From Blastocatellia bacterium (lineage in GTDB: Bacteria; Acidobacteriota; Blastocatellia; UBA7656), in NCBI GenBank assembly GCA_035275065.1, contig DATENM010000061.1:1-64000 (forward strand): a stretch of DNA of 64,000 bases. The letters run 5' to 3'. Both the position numbers and the translations under genes were made by a program. Shown piece by piece: positions 53,034 through 62,031 of the stretch (positions are counted from its first letter, which is position 1; every line of letters begins with the position of its first letter). The notes under the pieces are model-generated. The model made no database searches. It was not told the DNA's origin and saw only the letters and a list, made by a program, of their open reading frames with translations.

Positions 53034-53225
53034 ATGAAAAACGTTCAATTTATCACTGACGAAGAAGGCAACCGAACCGCCGTCATCCTGCCAATAGATG
53101 AGTATGAGCATCTCCTGGAAGACCTGCACTTGATTCGTGTCTACGAAGAAAGCCGCGACGAGCCGCGTCGTTCATTCGCTGAAGTCGTCGAAGAGATGCG
53201 GCAGGCCGGAGAGATTGATGTATAG
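53034..53225 (+). CDS. Antitoxin (RelB/Phd-like)
   Basis: 63 residues: N-terminal strands (VQFITDEEGNRTAVILPIDE), then YEHLLEDLHLIR and a helical acidic tail. It overlaps the toxin gene by 8 bases. GAAGATAAGAGG precedes the ATG. Confidence 0.8.
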   Translation: MKNVQFITDEEGNRTAVILPIDEYEHLLEDLHLIRVYEESRDEPRRSFAEVVEEMRQAGEIDV

Positions 53226-53472
53226 CGTGACGATAACCTCGCGTGCCGAGCGAGACATGAAACGACTTGAACGATCAGTCAAGAACCGAATCGTGACCGC
53301 CATTCTCGCTCCCGGAAATGATCCCCGCCCGCCGGGCTGCGTCAAGGTTAAAAGCGAACACCGACTTTGGCGAATTCGCATCGCTGATTGGCGCGTCGGT
53401 TACGAAATAGATGATGCCGCCAATGAGGTAGCCGTCATCAGAATCGCTCACCGCCGCGAATTCTATGATTGA
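53218..53472 (+). CDS. RelE/ParE-family toxin
   Basis: 84 residues of RelE fold: YSVTITSRAERDMKRLERSV, then LWRIRIADWRVGYEID and IRIAHRREFYD with the basic end residues. ATG at 53218 is preferred because it overlaps the antitoxin stop. Likely a ribosome-dependent mRNA nuclease or gyrase inhibitor. Confidence 0.88.
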   Translation: MYSVTITSRAERDMKRLERSVKNRIVTAILAPGNDPRPPGCVKVKSEHRLWRIRIADWRVGYEIDDAANEVAVIRIAHRREFYD

Positions 53473-53739
53473 GTTGAAAGCGAGGCAGGAATAAGGGCGG
53501 CCAGTCTTTTATTCGTCATGCACCGCCACCCCTCGTCGCGGATATGAACGGATCAGCTAAAGGATGGCGGCATAAAATCATTCGAGGCGCTTGATTCGGC
53601 GGAACGCTTACCGGCCTGGCAGAACCGTATATGCACCAGCGCCCCGAATCCCCTTTACCTGTCAACGCCCTTTCTGTTTTATGGCGAAGGTCTGATTGCC
53701 GATGTGATGGTGGCGGGCCGCCGCAAACGAGGCCCACGC

Positions 53740-55128
53740 ATGACGACAAGCACGACACCCGCGCCCGCCGCCGAGTTGCGGCGCACGCTGCGGGCGAAAG
53801 ATTATTTCACCTTCGCTTTCGGCTCGATGGTCGGAGTCGGCTGGATGGTGGTGATTGACGATTGGCTCGGGCGGGGCGGCGCGATGGGCGCGATGCTCGG
53901 CTTTTTGATCGGCGGGCTGGCGCTCTTCCCCATCGGCTACGTCTACGGGCGGCTGACCGAAAAACTGCCCGACGCCGGCAGCGAAGTCGCTTACACGAGC
54001 GCCGTCTTCGCAGACCGCGTCAGCTTCGCCACCGGGTGGACGATGACGCTGGCGTACCTGATCGTCTGCCCCTACGAAGCGGTGGCCATCGGGCGCGTCG
54101 CCGCTTACGTCTTCCCGCAGATGAACACGATAGAGATGTACCGCGTCGCCGGCTACCCGGTCTACCTGCCGCACCTGATCGCCGGGCTAGGGCTGACGGC
54201 GCTAATAACCTATATCAACCATCGCGGCGTACAGCTGAGCGCCCGCTTCCAGAACGTCACCACCTTCGGGCTGCTTGCGGTCTTTGTGGTCTTCGCCACA
54301 CTCGGCCTGCTGCGCGGCGATACGGCAAACTGGCAGCCGTTGTTTGCCGACCAAAGAGGCGTGACCGGCGCGCTGGTCTCGACCCTGCTGGTGCTGCAAA
54401 TCGTCCCGTATTTCATGACCGGCTTCGAGGCGGCGCCGAAGTGCGCCGAAGAGGCGGCGCGTGATTTTCAAGCGAAACATTTCGTGCGCATCATCTTTGT
54501 GGCGCTTGGCGCCGGCATCATCTTTTATGTCGGCGTCATCGCGGTGGTGACGCGGTTACAGCCGTGGCCGTCGCTGATTAACGAACGCTTCGCGACGGCG
54601 GTGGCCTTCGAGCGCGCCTTCGGCTCAAGGCTGCTGGTCGAAGTCATCATGCTGGCGGTCCTGCTGTCGCTGCTCAAGATCTTCAACGGCAACTTCATCA
54701 CCGCGACGCGCCTGCTGTTCGCGATGGGCCGACGCCGGATGCTCGACCGCCGCCTCTCGGCCATTCACGGCGAATACCGCACGCCGACAGTGCCGGTCTT
54801 GTTTGTCGGCTTGATTACGGCGCTCGCGGCATTGCTTGGGCAGGCGGTGTTGATTCCGATCTCGGAAGTCGGCTCGCTGGCGTCTGCAACCGGGTGGCTG
54901 GCGACCTGCCTGGCTTTCTGTTTTGGGGCGGGCGGCGCGGTGACGCCGCGCTCGCGCATCACAGGGATTATCGGCGCGCTGATCGCCGTGGCGCTGATCG
55001 CCATGAAAGTGCTGCCCTGGGTTCCCGGCAGCTTTGGTAAATTTGAATACATTGCGCTCGGCGCATGGGCGCTGCTCGGGCTGACGCTCTGGCGGCGGCG
55101 CGGCAAGTCATCTCAAAATGGTCTGTAA
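53740..55128 (+). CDS. APC-superfamily amino-acid permease
   Basis: 462 residues, about 12 membrane helices. N-terminal FAFGSMVGVGWMVVIDDW carries the GxG-type substrate loop of the APC fold. Helices continue to about residue 455. It probably imports an amino acid or amine. Alternative start 53704 adds a poorly supported N terminus. Confidence 0.9.
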   Translation: MTTSTTPAPAAELRRTLRAKDYFTFAFGSMVGVGWMVVIDDWLGRGGAMGAMLGFLIGGLALFPIGYVYGRLTEKLPDAGSEVAYTSAVFADRVSFATGWTMTLAYLIVCPYEAVAIGRVAAYVFPQMNTIEMYRVAGYPVYLPHLIAGLGLTALITYINHRGVQLSARFQNVTTFGLLAVFVVFATLGLLRGDTANWQPLFADQRGVTGALVSTLLVLQIVPYFMTGFEAAPKCAEEAARDFQAKHFVRIIFVALGAGIIFYVGVIAVVTRLQPWPSLINERFATAVAFERAFGSRLLVEVIMLAVLLSLLKIFNGNFITATRLLFAMGRRRMLDRRLSAIHGEYRTPTVPVLFVGLITALAALLGQAVLIPISEVGSLASATGWLATCLAFCFGAGGAVTPRSRITGIIGALIAVALIAMKVLPWVPGSFGKFEYIALGAWALLGLTLWRRRGKSSQNGL

Positions 55129-55228
55129 GCGGGAGGCGGGAAAATCGCCGGCGAGCGACGGTCATGCGCCGTGAGCAATCGGCGCGGCTGGCGGCGTCAA
55201 GGGCAGTCGGCGCGGCGCACGCCCGGGA

Positions 55229-55591
55229 TCAACCGGGAGGCCAGGTCAGGCTGCGCCCGCCGAGGACATGCGCGTGCAGGTGCGGCACCGACTGGCCGGC
55301 GGCGTCGCCCGTGTTGATGACGACGCGATATCCGCTCTCGGCAATGTCCATCTGGTTAGCGACCTTGGCGGCGACGTAAAGCAAGTGGCCCATCAAGGAG
55401 AGGTCGAGCTTTGACATGTCGTTGAGCGATTCCAGGTTGTGCTCGCGCGGGATGACCAGCACATGGACTGGCGCTTGCGGGTTGATATCTTTGATCACCA
55501 CGACCTGATCGTCCTGGTAAATGAAATCCGCAGGCGTATCTTTGGCGGCGATGCTACAAAAGAGGCAGCTTTGTTCCGGCATGTTTTCCAT
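55229..55591 (-). CDS. HIT-family nucleotide-binding protein
   Basis: 120 residues. N-terminal zinc site CLFCSI, then YQDDQVVVIKDINPQAPVHV and HIT triad SVPHLHAHVLGG. Likely nucleoside phosphoramidase or hydrolase. Start MENMPEQ at 55591; the longer frame reads through the heptamer repeat. Confidence 0.93.
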   Translation of the reverse strand: MENMPEQSCLFCSIAAKDTPADFIYQDDQVVVIKDINPQAPVHVLVIPREHNLESLNDMSKLDLSLMGHLLYVAAKVANQMDIAESGYRVVINTGDAAGQSVPHLHAHVLGGRSLTWPPG

Positions 55592-55645
55592 AATCGTCTC
55601 ACCCGTATTATCGTCCACGCTTTCAATCTCAGTCAAACTTAAAAC

Positions 55646-55729
55646 AGTGATGAGTGATGAGCAAAGAAAGTAATGAGTAGAACCTTGTCCGGTACTCATC
55701 ACTCGCCACTCGTTGCTCATCACTCATTC
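55646..55729. repeat. Palindrome made of GATGAGT-type heptamers
   Basis: Left arm has TGATGAG heptamers (55646-55661 and beyond); right arm has CTCATCA-type units to about 55729. Its end supplies the last codons and the stop of murA. Same design as the repeat at 36285-36382, different unit. Confidence 0.75.
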
Positions 55730-56982
55730 CTGAATCGCTCAATGCTCGCGCCGACGGCGCAGAGTTTCTCTTCGATCTTTTCATAGCCGCGGTCGATGTG
55801 ATAGACGCGGTCAATGATCGTTTCGCCGCTGCTTGCCAGCCCCGCCAGCACCAGCGACGCCGAGGCCCGCAAGTCCGAAGCCTGAACGCGCGCGCCCATC
55901 AAGCCGCCGTCGCCTTCGACGACCGCCTGCCGCCCGCTCAAGCGAATCTTCGCGCCCATGCGCATCATCTCCAGCGCATGCATGAAGCGGTTCTCGAAGA
56001 TCGTTTCGGTGATGATCGACGTGCCTTCGGCGAGCGTCATCAGCGCCATGTACTGCGCCTGCATATCTGTCGGGAATCCCGGAAAGGGCAGCGTCGTCAC
56101 ATCCGCCGGGCGCAGGCGGTCGGCGGCGCTGACGCGCAGTGAAAAGGCGTTCGGGCGCTCGATCTTCACGCCGGTCTCGGTGAACTTATCAATGGCGGCG
56201 CTCAGGTGTTGCGGGTTGCAATTGACGATGTCGAGCTGGCCGCCGGTCATGGCGGCGGCAGCAATGAAGGTGCCGGCTTCGATGCGGTCGGGGATGATCG
56301 TATGCTCGGCGCCGCCCAGGCGCTCGACGCCTTCGATGCGCATCTGGCTGCGGCCTGCGCCTTCGATGCGCGCCCCCATCTTGTTGAGCAATTCGGCCAA
56401 GTCAACGACTTCGGGCTCGCGCGCCGCATTGATTAGCGTCGTTTCGCCGTCGGCGAGCGCCGCCGCCATCATCAAGTTTTCGGTGCCGGTGACCGTCACC
56501 TTGTCGAAATAAATTTCGCGGCCCTGCAAACGCTTGGCGCGGGCGACGACATCGCCGCCTTCGAGCGTCACTGTGGCGCCGAGCTTTTCAAAGCCCGACA
56601 AGTGGAGGTCAATCGGGCGCTGGCCGATGGCGCAGCCGCCCGGCAGCGCCACCCGCGCTTCGCCGAAGCGCGCCAGCAGCGGCCCAAGCGCCAGCACCGA
56701 AGCGCGCATGGTCTTGACCAGATCGTAAGGCGCTTCGAACAGCTCGATCTTGTCGGCGGCGATCTTCAACGTCCGCAGCTCGGGCATCAGGATGTGCGAG
56801 CCGAGGTCTTCGAGCAGACGCCGCATGGTGATGATGTCACGCACGTAAGGCAGGTTGTGCAGTGTCACGGTTTCGGCGGTGAGCAAGGCCGCCGCCATGC
56901 ACGGCAGTGCCGAGTTCTTTGCGCCGCTGATGGCAACGCGGCCCGATAGAGGCCGCCCGCCGACGATTCTGAATCTATCCAT
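55720..56982 (-). CDS. murA: UDP-N-acetylglucosamine 1-carboxyvinyltransferase
   Basis: 420 residues, normal length. N-terminal SGAKNSALP, catalytic Cys117 in PGGCAIGQRPIDLH, then FPGFPTDMQAQ and FENRFMH. First committed step of peptidoglycan synthesis, in the cytoplasm. The Cys makes it fosfomycin-sensitive in principle. The final residues are encoded by the heptamer repeat. Confidence 0.97.
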   Translation of the reverse strand: MDRFRIVGGRPLSGRVAISGAKNSALPCMAAALLTAETVTLHNLPYVRDIITMRRLLEDLGSHILMPELRTLKIAADKIELFEAPYDLVKTMRASVLALGPLLARFGEARVALPGGCAIGQRPIDLHLSGFEKLGATVTLEGGDVVARAKRLQGREIYFDKVTVTGTENLMMAAALADGETTLINAAREPEVVDLAELLNKMGARIEGAGRSQMRIEGVERLGGAEHTIIPDRIEAGTFIAAAAMTGGQLDIVNCNPQHLSAAIDKFTETGVKIERPNAFSLRVSAADRLRPADVTTLPFPGFPTDMQAQYMALMTLAEGTSIITETIFENRFMHALEMMRMGAKIRLSGRQAVVEGDGGLMGARVQASDLRASASLVLAGLASSGETIIDRVYHIDRGYEKIEEKLCAVGASIERFRNE

Positions 56983-57181
56983 CCCCTCGCACCATCATTG
57001 AAAGCAGATTACTGACCAGTGATGTTAGCATACGCGCCGGAAGCCTGGACAGAAAAAGATGCCGCGATGCGTGTAACCTTTTTGCCGCGCGCGGTGTCTT
57101 AATCAGTAGAGGCTGCTCGCAGCCTGCAATTGAAGCCTGCGAAAGGGACCAGGTAATATCGAAAGTAGTGGAGAGGTAACA

Positions 57182-57688
57182 ATGAGCAAATTGGGTAGAA
57201 TGAAAAAAATGGGCATCGCATGCGCGATGGTCGCCGCGTTGACGGTCGGTGTGGCGGTCGCGCAGACCGCCGGTGAAGGCACCAGGGGTGGGCGTCACGG
57301 TCACTTTGGCCGCCACGGCGAGCGCGGTGAGTTTGGCATGATGGGCTTCCGTCATCTCGACCTGACCGACGCGCAGAAGGCGCAGCTCAAGCAGATTCAT
57401 CAGAGCCACCGCCAGGCCATCGCGCCGCTGCGCGAGCAGATCAAGGCGAAGCGCCAGGAGATGCGCGCCGCGAGCGAAGGCGGCGCGGTCAACGAAGCGG
57501 CCATCACGCAGAAGCTCACAGAGATCGCGCCGCTCGAAGCCAAACTGATGGCCGAGCACGCGCGCATCCGCCAGGAGTCTTTGGCGGTGCTGACCGCGGA
57601 GCAGAAGGCCAGGCTCGACCAGATGCGCGAGCAGGCGAAGACGCGCTGGGCCGAGCGCCGCGCCAACAAAAAGGCCAACCAGCAGTAA
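57182..57688 (+). CDS. Spy/CpxP-like periplasmic protein (1)
   Basis: 168 residues: signal peptide (ending AVAQ), Gly/His-rich stretch, then a helical LTxxQ-type region (LTDAQKAQLKQIHQSHRQAI, LTAEQKARLDQMREQ). These proteins bind unfolded proteins or metal ions in the periplasm. GGAGAGG precedes the ATG. It lies just before an ECF sigma operon that ends with a second such gene. Confidence 0.85.
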   Translation: MSKLGRMKKMGIACAMVAALTVGVAVAQTAGEGTRGGRHGHFGRHGERGEFGMMGFRHLDLTDAQKAQLKQIHQSHRQAIAPLREQIKAKRQEMRAASEGGAVNEAAITQKLTEIAPLEAKLMAEHARIRQESLAVLTAEQKARLDQMREQAKTRWAERRANKKANQQ

Positions 57689-57696
57689 CCCTGACG

Positions 57697-57724
57697 GGCA
57701 GGCCCGACAGCTTGCGGGCCTGCC
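57697..57724 (+). terminator. Rho-independent terminator
   Basis: GGCAGGCCCG pairs with CGGGCCTGCC (8-nt loop), followed by ATTTTC. Separates the first Spy-like gene from the sigma operon. Confidence 0.75.
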
Positions 57725-57791
57725 ATTTTCACACGCTTGCACACGAGCGAGGCTAGCCATCGAGATCGAACAGGCTGCGGAGCAGGAACTG

Positions 57792-58352
57792 GTGAGCCTG
57801 GCGCGCCAGGGCAGCGAGCCGGCCTTTGAAGAGATCGTGCGCCGCCACAGCCCGCGCGTCTTCCAGATTGCCAGCCGTTTTTTTCGCCGCCGAGAGATGG
57901 TCGAAGAGGCCGCGCAAGAGGCTTTCCTGAAGGCTTACACCGAGATGTCGAGCTATGAAGGGCGCGGCTCGTTCGAAGGCTGGCTGGCGCGGCTGACGAC
58001 GAATGTATGTTTGAACCTGCTGCGCAGCTCGCGGCGGCGGCCTGAAGCCGTCGTCGCCGACCTGACCGACGACGAAGGCGAATGGCTCGACAACCGGATG
58101 GCCGAACAATCGGCGGCGCGTCACCGCTCGGATGAACGAGGGAGAGTCGCCGCCGACCTCGCCGAAAAAATTTTGCGCGAGCTGTCGGCGGACGATCAAA
58201 TGGTGTTGCTGTCGCTCGACGGCGACGACCTTTCGGTCAAAGAGGTGGCGGCGCTGACCGGCTGGAGCGAGGCCAATGTCAAGACCCGCGCCTCGCGCGC
58301 GCGCCGCCGAATGCGCGAAGCCGTCGAGGCGCTATTGAAACGCAGAAAGTAG
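57792..58352 (+). CDS. ECF sigma factor (RpoE-like)
   Basis: 186 residues, GTG start with AGGA upstream. Region 2 (about 10-80: AFEEIVRRHSPRVFQIASRF, EEAAQEAFLKAY) and region 4 (about 130-180: SVKEVAALTGWSEANVKTRA). First gene of an operon with an anti-sigma factor and a Spy-like protein, typical of envelope-stress control. The true start may be slightly upstream, as coding potential continues back to about 57753. Confidence 0.9.
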   Translation: MSLARQGSEPAFEEIVRRHSPRVFQIASRFFRRREMVEEAAQEAFLKAYTEMSSYEGRGSFEGWLARLTTNVCLNLLRSSRRRPEAVVADLTDDEGEWLDNRMAEQSAARHRSDERGRVAADLAEKILRELSADDQMVLLSLDGDDLSVKEVAALTGWSEANVKTRASRARRRMREAVEALLKRRK

Positions 58353-58364
58353 AGCGCGCAAATG

Positions 58365-58420
58365 TGGCGCAAGGCGGTTAGCTTGCGCACGGACTAGCGC
58401 AAGCTAACCGCCTTGCGCCA
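58365..58420. repeat. REP-like palindrome, 24-bp perfect arms
   Basis: Arms 58365-58388 and 58397-58420 are exactly complementary with an 8-nt loop. A partial second copy is at 45200-45256. It lies between sigma and anti-sigma genes. Confidence 0.85.
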
Positions 58421-58433
58421 CTTCGGTGAATCT

Positions 58434-58928
58434 ATGCGAGACCAGCACATCATCGAATGGCTTGAAGCAAAGCCCACGAGCCGCCTGCACGGCGACGAGC
58501 GGGCCGCCATCGAAGCGCACGTCGCCGATTGCGTTGACTGCCGGCGCGCCTATCAAGCGGCGCGGCTGGCCGAATCGTTGATCGCGGCGCGCGCCGCCGA
58601 GAGCCAGCCGGTTTCGCCCTTCTTCAAATCGCGGGTGATGGCGGCAATCAAAGACCGGCGGCTGACGACGGAAGCGCCCGCATGGCTGCGATGGTGGCGA
58701 GCCGCCGGGGCGCTGTTGCTGATGATGGCCACCGTGATGGTGATCTTGATCGGCCTGACCGTCTTCGACTATCCCCTGTCATCGCAAGCGCCGGAATCTA
58801 TCACCAGCCAGAACAGCTATTCGCTCGATGACGTCGTGCTGGGCGTAGACGATACGAGCGATGACGCGGCGGCTTACGATCAGGTGCTCGGGACGATGTA
58901 CGGCGCGGAGGGTGGCGATGGAGACTAG
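58434..58928 (+). CDS. Membrane anti-sigma factor with zinc-finger motif
   Basis: About 164 residues: N-terminal zinc-binding HxxxCxxC (AHVADCVDCR), then one membrane helix (about 90-112) and a periplasmic tail. It would hold the upstream sigma factor at the membrane. Start at 58434; an upstream in-frame start at 58413 would read through the palindrome. Confidence 0.85.
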   Translation: MRDQHIIEWLEAKPTSRLHGDERAAIEAHVADCVDCRRAYQAARLAESLIAARAAESQPVSPFFKSRVMAAIKDRRLTTEAPAWLRWWRAAGALLLMMATVMVILIGLTVFDYPLSSQAPESITSQNSYSLDDVVLGVDDTSDDAAAYDQVLGTMYGAEGGDGD

Positions 58929-59316
58929 CGTGAAGAACAAGTGGCAGATTCGCCTGGCGGTTCTGCTGATCTTCGTCATCGGCTTCGTCGCCGGGGCGCT
59001 GGCGATGAACGCTTACCGCGCGCGCCGTGTGTCCGCGGGCGCGACGAATCGCCGCGGCAGGTTCGAGCGCGTGATGGAGCAGTTGAATCTGAGCGCCGAG
59101 CAGCGCGATCAGGTGAAAGCGATCTTTGATGAGGCGCGCGCCCAGTTGACCGAGATGCGCCGCGAATCGCAGCCGCGATTCCGCGCCGTGCGCGAACAGA
59201 CCGACGCACGATTGCGCGGCGTGCTGAACACGGACCAGTGGGAGCAATTCCAAAAACTGACGAGCGAGTTTAAAGACCGACGCTCACGCCGCGGCAATCG
59301 CGACGCCGAGCCCTAG
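58918..59316 (+). CDS. Spy/CpxP-like protein (2), membrane-anchored
   Basis: About 132 residues: one N-terminal membrane helix (residues 12-30), then a helical LSAEQRDQVKAIFDEARAQL region and a charged tail. It overlaps the anti-sigma gene by 11 bases, so it belongs to the same operon. Probably a periplasmic sensor or chaperone. Confidence 0.85.
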   Translation: METSVKNKWQIRLAVLLIFVIGFVAGALAMNAYRARRVSAGATNRRGRFERVMEQLNLSAEQRDQVKAIFDEARAQLTEMRRESQPRFRAVREQTDARLRGVLNTDQWEQFQKLTSEFKDRRSRRGNRDAEP

Positions 59317-59349
59317 AAGCCCATTGCTCAATGGCCTGCGGCTGAAAAG

Positions 59350-59383
59350 CCCTGAAGGTCGGGGCGACCTTGCAACCTCAGGG
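59350..59383. terminator. Hairpin after sigma operon
   Basis: Inner AAGGTCG/CGACCTT (59355-59361, 59365-59371) within outer CCCTGA/TCAGGG arms. Located between two convergent genes. Confidence 0.5.
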
Positions 59384-59397
59384 GTAATCTGAAGTAG

Positions 59398-61158
59398 TCA
59401 CTGAATGACCAGCATGACTTTGGCGGAACGTGTGCGGCCCGCGCTGTCTTTCCCTACGAACGTCAGCTCGTGAGCGCCGACCGCGGCTCCGCCCTTGACC
59501 TTGAATTTAAGGGTGACGCTATTCCCTGTTGTTGAGGCTTCAGGCGGCTTTACTTTGACGCCGATGCCGCCGCTGTCCACCGCTGCAATGTCAATATTGC
59601 CGGTAAAGCCTCCCGTGCGATTGATCGTCAAAACACTACGCCCCGTCGTGCCGCGCTCCGCCGTTACCGTCGCGGGCTCGAACGACAGCGAGAAGTCCGG
59701 CCCCGCAAGCGCCTCGCCGCGCTTCAAGATCATGCCGCCCGCCCCGACCGCGAAGACGGCACCGGCGCTGGCCGCGTGGACGCCGCGCAGGTCGGCGCTC
59801 ACCCCGCTAACGTCGGCCACCCAGGTGCTGCCGCCATCGGTGGTGCCGACAATCGTGCCGCCATCGCCGACCGCCCAGCCGCGGTTTGAATCAAGGAAGT
59901 AAACGTCACGCAGGTTCGCCGTCGTGCCGCTGCTCTGCGACACCCAGCGACCGTTGCCCGTGTACTTCAAGATGGTGCCGCCGTTGCCGACCGCCCAGCC
60001 GCTGCTGAAGCTGAGCATCTGCACGGCGTTCAACTGCTGCGTGGTGCCGCTGCTTTGAAACTGAATGGGTAAGGGGCTGCTCAGCGTGATCGTCGCGATC
60101 AAACCTGACGCGCCGACCACCCATCCACCCGATGAATCCAGAATGTGTATATCCAGATATTTCAGCGAAGAAGACGCCGCCGAGACGATGCTGGCTGCTT
60201 CCGACAGGGCTCCCGTAGGACTTACATTGTAGATGGCGATGACGCCGACCGTGGTGGTTGACGAAGGCGAAAAGACGCCGTCGCCGCAAGTCCAGAACAG
60301 CTCCGGGACGCGCGGGAAGAAACCGTTATGAGAAACGTTCACCGCGACCAGAACGCTCTTCGGCAGCGGGGCAACCGTCCAGCTCGCGCCGCCATTCAGC
60401 GTCCGCCCGAACAGTGTGGGACTTGCCACAAAGCCGGCATTCTGGCTCAGGAAGCCGACCGTGCCAAAGCCTTTCGTGGGGTCCGCGCCGGTGGCGACGG
60501 CTGACCAGGTGTCGCCGCCATTGGTCGTATGCAGGAGGGTCGCGTTGGCCCCTGCCGCCCAGCCTTCGGCTTCGCTGACGAAATTGACCGACCGCAATTC
60601 CTGTGACGTGCCGCTCGGCTTCTGGCCCCAGGTCGCGGCTTGAGCCGATTCCAGGCGCGCGCCGGTCGGCGCGAATGGCGGCGGAGTTCCAGGCTCGTCG
60701 TTTGGCGTGGCGACCCGGTTGGTGACAAAGCGCACCACGCTCTCATCGGCACTGTCTTCAACGGCGAACCCGACATCTCCGTAGTAGAAGACCAGCATCT
60801 GGCGTTGCCAGATGACCGGCGGCGCTTCCGTCGCTACTTCGTCACCGCGCGCGTAGGTCGTCCGCACAGTGACCGGAATTGCCTCTGTGCGCGCCATAGC
60901 AGGCTGACTGTAGCGAGCCCGAATGGACGCGATAGTCGGCCCCTGCCCGTCGGCCACAGAGTAATAAACCTTACTCGACGGCGACCAGGACCTTTCCCGC
61001 TCGAAGCCATCGCGGGCTTCCTGACTGAACAGCGCCGCATCCGCGAGGATGGCTTCGCCGGAAGGGTTTTGACTTCCTGCCGCGGTCGTCTCAATCGTCA
61101 ACCAGGTCGTGCTGATTAATGATATGAGAATGAATATGAGAATGAGGCTCCGTTTCAC
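59398..61158 (-). CDS. Secreted YCF48-like beta-propeller protein
   Basis: About 586 residues. GTG start at 61158, with GGAGG 7 bases before it, and a signal peptide (RSLILIFILISLISTTWL) follows. Middle: YCF48/BNR-type propeller units (LHTTNGGDTWSAVATG, VYFLDSNRGWAVGDGGTIVG). C-terminal Ig-like domain (TINRTGGFTGNIDIAAV, ending VMLVIQ), matching the fragment at 5995-6603. The frame runs back to 61254 without support. Confidence 0.88.
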   Translation of the reverse strand: MKRSLILIFILISLISTTWLTIETTAAGSQNPSGEAILADAALFSQEARDGFERERSWSPSSKVYYSVADGQGPTIASIRARYSQPAMARTEAIPVTVRTTYARGDEVATEAPPVIWQRQMLVFYYGDVGFAVEDSADESVVRFVTNRVATPNDEPGTPPPFAPTGARLESAQAATWGQKPSGTSQELRSVNFVSEAEGWAAGANATLLHTTNGGDTWSAVATGADPTKGFGTVGFLSQNAGFVASPTLFGRTLNGGASWTVAPLPKSVLVAVNVSHNGFFPRVPELFWTCGDGVFSPSSTTTVGVIAIYNVSPTGALSEAASIVSAASSSLKYLDIHILDSSGGWVVGASGLIATITLSSPLPIQFQSSGTTQQLNAVQMLSFSSGWAVGNGGTILKYTGNGRWVSQSSGTTANLRDVYFLDSNRGWAVGDGGTIVGTTDGGSTWVADVSGVSADLRGVHAASAGAVFAVGAGGMILKRGEALAGPDFSLSFEPATVTAERGTTGRSVLTINRTGGFTGNIDIAAVDSGGIGVKVKPPEASTTGNSVTLKFKVKGGAAVGAHELTFVGKDSAGRTRSAKVMLVIQ

Positions 61159-61425
61159 CTTGGTCCTCCTTGATGCGCGGGCCGTTTGTCGTTGCCTCCG
61201 GCTGATGGAAGGTGCTAACATGCCGACCTCTTCAGCGGTCTGACAATTCATCACCCCGCCATCAGCCGTCGGGTTTCATCATCTATATGCGCGAAGCGAA
61301 GCCGGAATGGTGGGGGTCGGGAAAAAAATTTCCACGCCTCGACCGCGCCTGATTGCAGAGCCCGGCCCGGCTGCCTCGTCCGCAAAAATGAACCCTTCGG
61401 CGGCACACGCAAGGAGGATAGCCCG

Positions 61426-62031
61426 ATGAACACCCAGGTCCCGGAAGATGTGACGCAGTTGCTCCTGGAGTGGAGAAACGGCGATGCGGCGGCGCTGGAG
61501 CAGTTGATGCCGCTGGTCTACGACGAGTTGCGCCGCCTGGCGCGGCGCTGTTTGCGTCGCGAGCGTGCCGGCCACACGATGCAAACGACGACGCTCGTCC
61601 ATGAGGCTTATCTGCGGCTGATCGATGCCCGCCGCGTGCCCTGGCATGACCGGGCGCATTTTTTCGCCATCGCCGCGCAACTGATGCGGCGCGTGCTCAT
61701 CGATGAGGCCCGCAAGCGCCATTTCCAGAAGCGCGGCGGCACCCTGGCGCGCATCCCGCTCGCCGAGTCGTTGAAGGTTTCGCCCGAACGCGACGTCGAG
61801 TTGATGGCGCTCGACGAGGCGCTCGACCGCCTGGCCGCGTTTGCGCCGCGCAAGTGCCGTGTCGTCGAGTTGCGCTTCTTCGGCGGCTTGAGCATCGAGC
61901 AGACGGCAGTGGCGCTCGGCGTTTCGACCGACATCGTCAAACGCGAATGGCGCACGGCCAAGCTGTGGCTCTTGCGCGAGCTCGGCGGCGCGGGGGTGAG
62001 TGATGGACCAGACACAGTGGCAGCGCATTGA
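61426..62031 (+). CDS. ECF-type sigma factor paired with WD40 kinase
   Basis: 201 residues, same family as the sigma at 45261-45845: VPWHDRAHFFAIAAQLMRRV and ELRFFGGLSIEQTAVALGV. It overlaps the kinase gene by 29 bases. AAGGAGG precedes the ATG. Confidence 0.92.
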   Translation: MNTQVPEDVTQLLLEWRNGDAAALEQLMPLVYDELRRLARRCLRRERAGHTMQTTTLVHEAYLRLIDARRVPWHDRAHFFAIAAQLMRRVLIDEARKRHFQKRGGTLARIPLAESLKVSPERDVELMALDEALDRLAAFAPRKCRVVELRFFGGLSIEQTAVALGVSTDIVKREWRTAKLWLLRELGGAGVSDGPDTVAAH

